From: Rheinheimera pacifica
GTDB taxonomy: Bacteria > Pseudomonadota > Gammaproteobacteria > Enterobacterales > Alteromonadaceae
Direction of reading: 5' to 3'
Assembly (NCBI RefSeq): GCF_024809855.1
Contig: NZ_JANUEM010000001.1
Location: 591,342-655,341 of the forward strand
DNA: 64,000 nucleotides
The position numbers and the translations under genes are program-made. Positions within the stretch are counted from its first letter, which is position 1. Each line of letters opens with the position of its first letter. Positions 60,996 to 64,000 of this stretch are shown here, piece by piece. The notes below the pieces were generated by a model. The model did not search any database. It was not told the DNA's origin and saw only the letters and a list, made by a program, of their open reading frames with translations.

Positions 60996-62840
60996 ATGGA
61001 GCAAAATCCTCAGTCGCAGCTAAAACTCCTGATCATTAAAGGTAAAGAGCAAGGTTATCTTACCTTTGCTGAGGTGAATGATCACCTGCCGCAAGACATT
61101 ATCGATTCAGATCAGATAGAAGACATTATCCGCATGATCAATGACATGGGGATCCAGGTGTTTGAAACCGCACCGGATGCCGACGATCTGATCATGACCG
61201 ATGCCACCACAGATGAAGACGCCGTGGAAGAAGCGGCACAAGCTTTAGTCAGCGTGGACAAAGAACTGGGCCGCACTACCGACCCGGTACGGATGTACAT
61301 GCGTGAAATGGGCACCGTTGAACTGTTAACCCGCGAAGGCGAAATTGACATCGCCAAACGGATTGAAGACGGCATCAACACGGTACAAAGCTCCGTTGCT
61401 GAATACCCTGAAGCCATTACTTACCTGCTGGAACAGTGGGACAAGTATGAAGCCGAAGAAATTCGCTTAAGCGACATTGTTACCGCTTTTATTGATCCGA
61501 ACGATATCGACGAAGCCCCTATCGTTGGCAGCCATATTGGCTCAGACGTACCAGAAGACAAGCTAGACGATGACGACAGCGATGACGACGATGAAGACGG
61601 CGACGCTGATGCTGACGACGGTGATAGCGGCCCGGATCCGGAAATGGCACGGCAAAAATTCGGCGAACTGCGTACCCAGTACGATGTTACCCGTAACTCT
61701 ATCGTGAAGAACGGCCGTGAACACGCCACCACAAAAGTAGAAATCGAAAAATTAAGCGAAGTATTCCGCTGCTTCCGCCTGGTACCAAAACAGTTCGATC
61801 GCCTGGTTAAAAACATGCGCGAAATGATGGACCGTGTACGGGTGCAAGAACGCATTGTGATGAAGCACTGTGTTGAATACGCCAAAATGCCGAAGAAAAA
61901 CTTCGTCAAAGCCTTCACCGGCTTTGAAACTTCTACCGCCTGGTTGGATGCTGAAATCGCCGGCAATAAGCCGTACTCAGCCAAACTGGACGAGCATAAA
62001 GAAGAGCTGGTTCGCAGCATTGAAAAACTGAAGAAAATTGAAGAAGAAACCGGCTTAAGTATCTTTAAAATTAAAGATATTAACCGCCGTATGTCTATCG
62101 GCGAAGCCAAAGCCCGCCGTGCGAAAAAAGAAATGGTAGAAGCCAACTTACGTCTGGTTATTTCTATCGCGAAAAAGTACACCAACCGTGGTTTGCAATT
62201 CCTTGATTTAATTCAGGAAGGTAACATCGGCTTGATGAAAGCGGTAGATAAATTTGAATACCGTCGTGGTTACAAGTTTTCAACCTATGCCACCTGGTGG
62301 ATCCGTCAGGCCATTACCCGCTCAATTGCGGATCAGGCCCGCACAATCCGTATTCCGGTGCACATGATTGAAACCATCAACAAGTTAAACCGCATTTCCC
62401 GGCAGATGCTGCAGGAAATGGGCCGCGAGCCATCACCGGAAGAATTATCCGAGCGCATGCAAATGCCTGAAGATAAAATCCGCAAGGTGCTGAAAATCGC
62501 CAAAGAGCCGATTTCAATGGAAACACCTATTGGTGATGACGAAGATTCACATCTGGGTGACTTTATCGAAGATAGCACAGGTGAATCACCGCTGGATTCG
62601 GCCACCATGGAAAGCCTGAAAAACGCCACCAACGAAGTATTAGCCGGTTTAACTGCACGCGAAGCCAAGGTACTGCGTATGCGCTTTGGTATTGATATGA
62701 ATACCGACCACACGCTGGAAGAAGTAGGCAAACAATTTGACGTAACGCGTGAGCGTATTCGTCAGATCGAAGCCAAAGCCCTGCGTAAACTGCGCCACCC
62801 GTCTCGCTCAGAAGTATTAAAAAGCTTCCTGGACGAGTAA
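60996..62840 (+). CDS. rpoD: RNA polymerase sigma factor RpoD (sigma 70)
   Basis: RpoD is the main sigma factor. The 614-residue protein has region 1.1 (about 1-80), region 1.2 ([11 protein letters not shown], about 96-106), a non-conserved region with a long Asp/Glu run (about 187-212), region 2 ([19 protein letters not shown] and [16 protein letters not shown], about 384-445), region 3, and region 4.2 ([17 protein letters not shown], about 582-598). TATAAT at 60941-60946 upstream could be an extra promoter. A terminator follows. Confidence 0.98.
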   Translation: MEQNPQSQLKLLIIKGKEQGYLTFAEVNDHLPQDIIDSDQIEDIIRMINDMGIQVFETAPDADDLIMTDATTDEDAVEEAAQALVSVDKELGRTTDPVRMYMREMGTVELLTREGEIDIAKRIEDGINTVQSSVAEYPEAITYLLEQWDKYEAEEIRLSDIVTAFIDPNDIDEAPIVGSHIGSDVPEDKLDDDDSDDDDEDGDADADDGDSGPDPEMARQKFGELRTQYDVTRNSIVKNGREHATTKVEIEKLSEVFRCFRLVPKQFDRLVKNMREMMDRVRVQERIVMKHCVEYAKMPKKNFVKAFTGFETSTAWLDAEIAGNKPYSAKLDEHKEELVRSIEKLKKIEEETGLSIFKIKDINRRMSIGEAKARRAKKEMVEANLRLVISIAKKYTNRGLQFLDLIQEGNIGLMKAVDKFEYRRGYKFSTYATWWIRQAITRSIADQARTIRIPVHMIETINKLNRISRQMLQEMGREPSPEELSERMQMPEDKIRKVLKIAKEPISMETPIGDDEDSHLGDFIEDSTGESPLDSATMESLKNATNEVLAGLTAREAKVLRMRFGIDMNTDHTLEEVGKQFDVTRERIRQIEAKALRKLRHPSRSEVLKSFLDE

Positions 62841-62853
62841 GTTAATGCTAAAG

Positions 62854-62879
62854 ATAAAGGCGCCGACAGGCGCCTTTAT
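62854..62879 (+). terminator. Intrinsic terminator of rpoD
   Basis: An 11-bp perfect stem ATAAAGGCGCC/GGCGCCTTTAT (62854-62864 with 62869-62879) has a 4-base loop, 14 bases after the stop. Confidence 0.85.
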
Positions 62880-62941
62880 TATTAAAGCCCGTTTTAAGCC
62901 TAAAAAAGCAGCAATTAACCACACTTAGCCTAACAAGCCGG

Positions 62942-62970
62942 ATGACAAACCCGGTAAAAGTTTTTATACT
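62942..62970 (+). promoter_or_regulatory. Sigma-70 promoter for the tRNA-Met transcript
   Basis: -35 ATGACA (62942-62947) and -10 TATACT (62965-62970) are 17 bases apart, with a GC-rich discriminator (GCCTGCC) as in stable-RNA promoters. A transcript from here would include the tRNA 5' fragment before the full tRNA. Confidence 0.6.
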
Positions 62971-63016
62971 GCCTGCCGCTTTACAGCTAATAGCTTCAAT
63001 AGCGAAATGCTACACA

Positions 63017-63037
63017 TGGCCCCATAGCTCAGTTGGC
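63017..63037 (+). pseudogene. 21-base duplicate of the tRNA-Met 5' end
   Basis: ATGGCCCCATAGCTCAGTTGG is identical to 63171-63191, the start of the intact tRNA. The match stops in the D loop; the rest of a tRNA is missing. The copies are 154 bases apart in the same direction. Confidence 0.85.
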
Positions 63038-63170
63038 TGAGGGGAGGTCGCCGCAAGGCGATGAGGGGTGACTTAACGTCACACCGAAAGACACGAAGGC
63101 GAGACCGTGGATGGTCGAGCCGGAATGAAGCTACAGGATGTACCCTGTCAGCTGTTTAGAAAGTTTTATA
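63038..63170 (+). repeat. Hairpin-rich spacer between the tRNA fragment and tRNA-Met
   Basis: The 133 bases hold successive short hairpins: CGCC-GCAA-GGCG (about 63050-63061), GTGAC/GTCAC (about 63068-63082), GACC/GGTC with a GTGGAT tip (63103-63116) and ACAGG/CCTGT (about 63133-63149). The tail (TGGATGGTCGAGCC ... CTACAGGATGTA) recalls the CATGGATG ... CGAGCC ... TATAGGGACATA order in the element at 13.3 kb, so the two may be distant members of one family. No coding frame is supported. Confidence 0.5.
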
Positions 63171-63171
63171 T

Positions 63172-63248
63172 GGCCCCATAGCTCAGTTGGTTAGAGCGCT
63201 CGACTCATAATCGATCGGTCGCTGGTTCGAGTCCAGCTGGGGCCACCA
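63172..63248 (+). tRNA. tRNA-Met(CAT)
   Basis: The 77 bases form a class I tRNA: acceptor GGCCCCA/TGGGGCC, D-arm GCTC/GAGC, anticodon loop CTCATAA (anticodon CAT), T-arm GCTGG-TTCGAGT-CCAGC and an encoded CCA. The top pair of the anticodon stem (C27 with U43) is a mismatch. The sequence looks like elongator Met rather than initiator (paired first base, ordinary anticodon stem). A tRNA-Ile2 whose C34 is converted to lysidine is the alternative. Confidence 0.93.
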
Positions 63249-63321
63249 TTTATCAAGCACTTACGTTACTTCTTCTGATCCACTTTAGTTCTGTGCTACC
63301 AACACCCTATTCTTTTTAGCG

Positions 63322-63612
63322 CTAAAAAGCCAACTTGATCAGCTCCGCAACTTCACGCAAAACTCTCCGACTTTTAAAAGCGAACCAAATCACATTTGCT
63401 AACAACACCATTACAACAAATGCAGTTACTTCGCCTGCTAAAAACGCAGGCATTAGATTGTAAATAAATCGTACAGCAGGCCAAACTATGCCTTGAAGAA
63501 TAAAATATTGACTGACCAAAGCAAAAATTAAAATCAGCAGACTACAGAATCTGAATCTATTCTTACCGATTTTCAGAGCAGATAAAAATACTAATATTGC
63601 ACCAAAGTTCAT
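63322..63612 (-). CDS. Small hypothetical membrane protein
   Basis: I do not recognise it. The start at 63612 (MNFGAILVFLSALKIG) has AAAGGA upstream; an ATG 12 codons earlier gives a Lys/Arg-containing tail without a ribosome site. The 96 residues contain three hydrophobic segments (about 2-15, 20-40 and 55-80) and a basic C-terminal tail. Its A/T-rich codons differ from the conserved genes to the left, suggesting acquired DNA. Confidence 0.6.
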   Translation of the reverse strand: MNFGAILVFLSALKIGKNRFRFCSLLILIFALVSQYFILQGIVWPAVRFIYNLMPAFLAGEVTAFVVMVLLANVIWFAFKSRRVLREVAELIKLAF

Positions 63613-63736
63613 AAAGCATTTCCTTTTATTGATAATTACCACAATCAATTTATGCTCTTTCTAGACCTAAGTGGCTCCTTAAGCCCCCCACTTTTAGCTG
63701 CTTAACGAAACTGAAGAAATTTGGGAAATTGGCACC

Positions 63737-63925
63737 ATGATTGACGATGTGCTTACCTTTCTTTCTGAAGAAGGTTTCATTAGATACCTACCAGACCCTA
63801 ATCATCAGCATGGTTACTATTGGAGAGTCAGACTGACGATAAAAGGACTGACGGTCTTAGGAAGTCCTGAATCCTTGGAACCCAAGGGAGAATCATTAAT
63901 TTTGGCTAGTCCTGAAGTAAGTTGA
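63737..63925 (+). pseudogene. Remnant of an uncharacterised gene, cut at both ends
   Basis: The 62 codons (with LSEEGFIRY, RVRLTIKGLTVLGSPESLEPKG) resemble the middle of small proteins with a conserved GFIR ... LTxKGLxVLxS.PxSL pattern of unknown function. In frame upstream, about 13 sense codons (LLNETEEIWEIGT) run back to a TAG with no start codon, so the natural beginning is lost. The frame closes at a TGA that coincides with the start of what looks like an insertion element edge. Confidence 0.5.
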
Positions 63926-64000
63926 CACTTATTTCAGTTTAAAACGCCCGGTGAACTTCATCGGGCGTTTTGTATTTTAAGGCCAGATGAGGCCTTTTCT
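63923..64000. mobile_element. Possible insertion-sequence end at the right edge
   Basis: From TGACACTTATTTCAG onward the sequence changes character: a strong hairpin AAAACGCCCG/CGGGCGTTTT (63941-63950 with 63962-63971), then AAGGCC/GGCCTT (63979-63996). This mix of a TG-ended tip, a terminator-like hairpin and a second short hairpin resembles the outer end of an IS with its transposase pointing leftward. The element runs off the window, so this is tentative. Confidence 0.35.

Noticed and set aside
61421..62185. A 254-codon open frame antisense to rpoD
   Set aside because: The Ser/Arg-rich product is the mirror of a highly conserved gene; no independent evidence.
1..64000. CRISPR array, prophage or rRNA operon
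   Set aside because: I saw no regularly spaced direct repeats, no phage structural genes and no rRNA sequence in the window.

Overview
This 64 kb window is ordinary chromosome of a gammaproteobacterium, most likely from the Alteromonadales-type lineage that includes Rheinheimera, Arsukibacterium and Alishewanella. That placement rests on gene content and order, not on a database search. Several blocks are conserved across gammaproteobacteria: lptF-lptG divergent from pepA-holC-valS; tolC divergent from nudF-yqiB-cpdA-yqiA-parE, followed by parC-plsC-rraB; the glnE/ygiF/ygiM block; cca, uppP, folK, folB, plsY and tsaD; and the macromolecular synthesis operon rpsU-dnaG-rpoD. Genes are closely packed, with many 1-4 base start/stop overlaps, and intrinsic terminators are clear.

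Layout. 0-2.3 kb: start of a TIGR03545-type membrane protein, its TIGR03546 partner, and an NhaC-type antiporter. 2.6-6.0 kb: a BlaI-type repressor, a BlaR1-like M56 metalloprotease carrying ankyrin repeats, and a membrane-anchored serine hydrolase, preceded by two inverted-repeat operator candidates. 6.0-13.9 kb: valS-holC-pepA, lptF-lptG and an RDD membrane protein. 14.2-16.7 kb: an unknown lipoprotein plus coiled-coil protein pair and tRNA-Leu(CAA). 16.8-19.9 kb: a periplasmic solute-binding protein, then a lipase-fold protein followed by an ankyrin lipoprotein, which looks like a secreted lipase with its immunity protein. 19.9-23.7 kb: Fe(III) ABC transporter behind a Fur-box-like site. 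23.8-29.4 kb: zinc acquisition cluster (AztD-like chaperone, ZnuD-like receptor, MerC-domain protein, COG0523 GTPase) around a divergent control region with two Zur-like boxes. 29.5-38.8 kb: rraB, plsC, parC, a TPR protein, parE, yqiA, cpdA, yqiB and nudF. 38.9-46.3 kb: tolC, lpxL-like acyltransferase, TcpQ-domain protein, glnE, ygiF, ygiM. 46.3-53.7 kb: Lrp-type regulator/putA, an HD-GYP protein, and gspB-exeA. 53.8-62.8 kb: cca to rpoD. 62.9-64 kb: tRNA-Met(CAT) preceded by a 21-base copy of its own 5' end and a hairpin-rich spacer, a small membrane protein, a gene remnant and an insertion-element-like edge.

Functional themes are envelope biogenesis (lptFG, lpxL, uppP, tolC, plsC/plsY), metal homeostasis (iron and zinc), and information processing (parC/E, dnaG, rpoD, valS, tsaD, cca). 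The accessory parts most worth attention are the BlaI/M56-ankyrin/hydrolase cassette, the lipase/ankyrin pair, the unknown lipoprotein/coiled-coil pair, three structured non-coding elements (13.2-13.4 kb, 57.4-57.5 kb, 63.0-63.17 kb), and the right edge.
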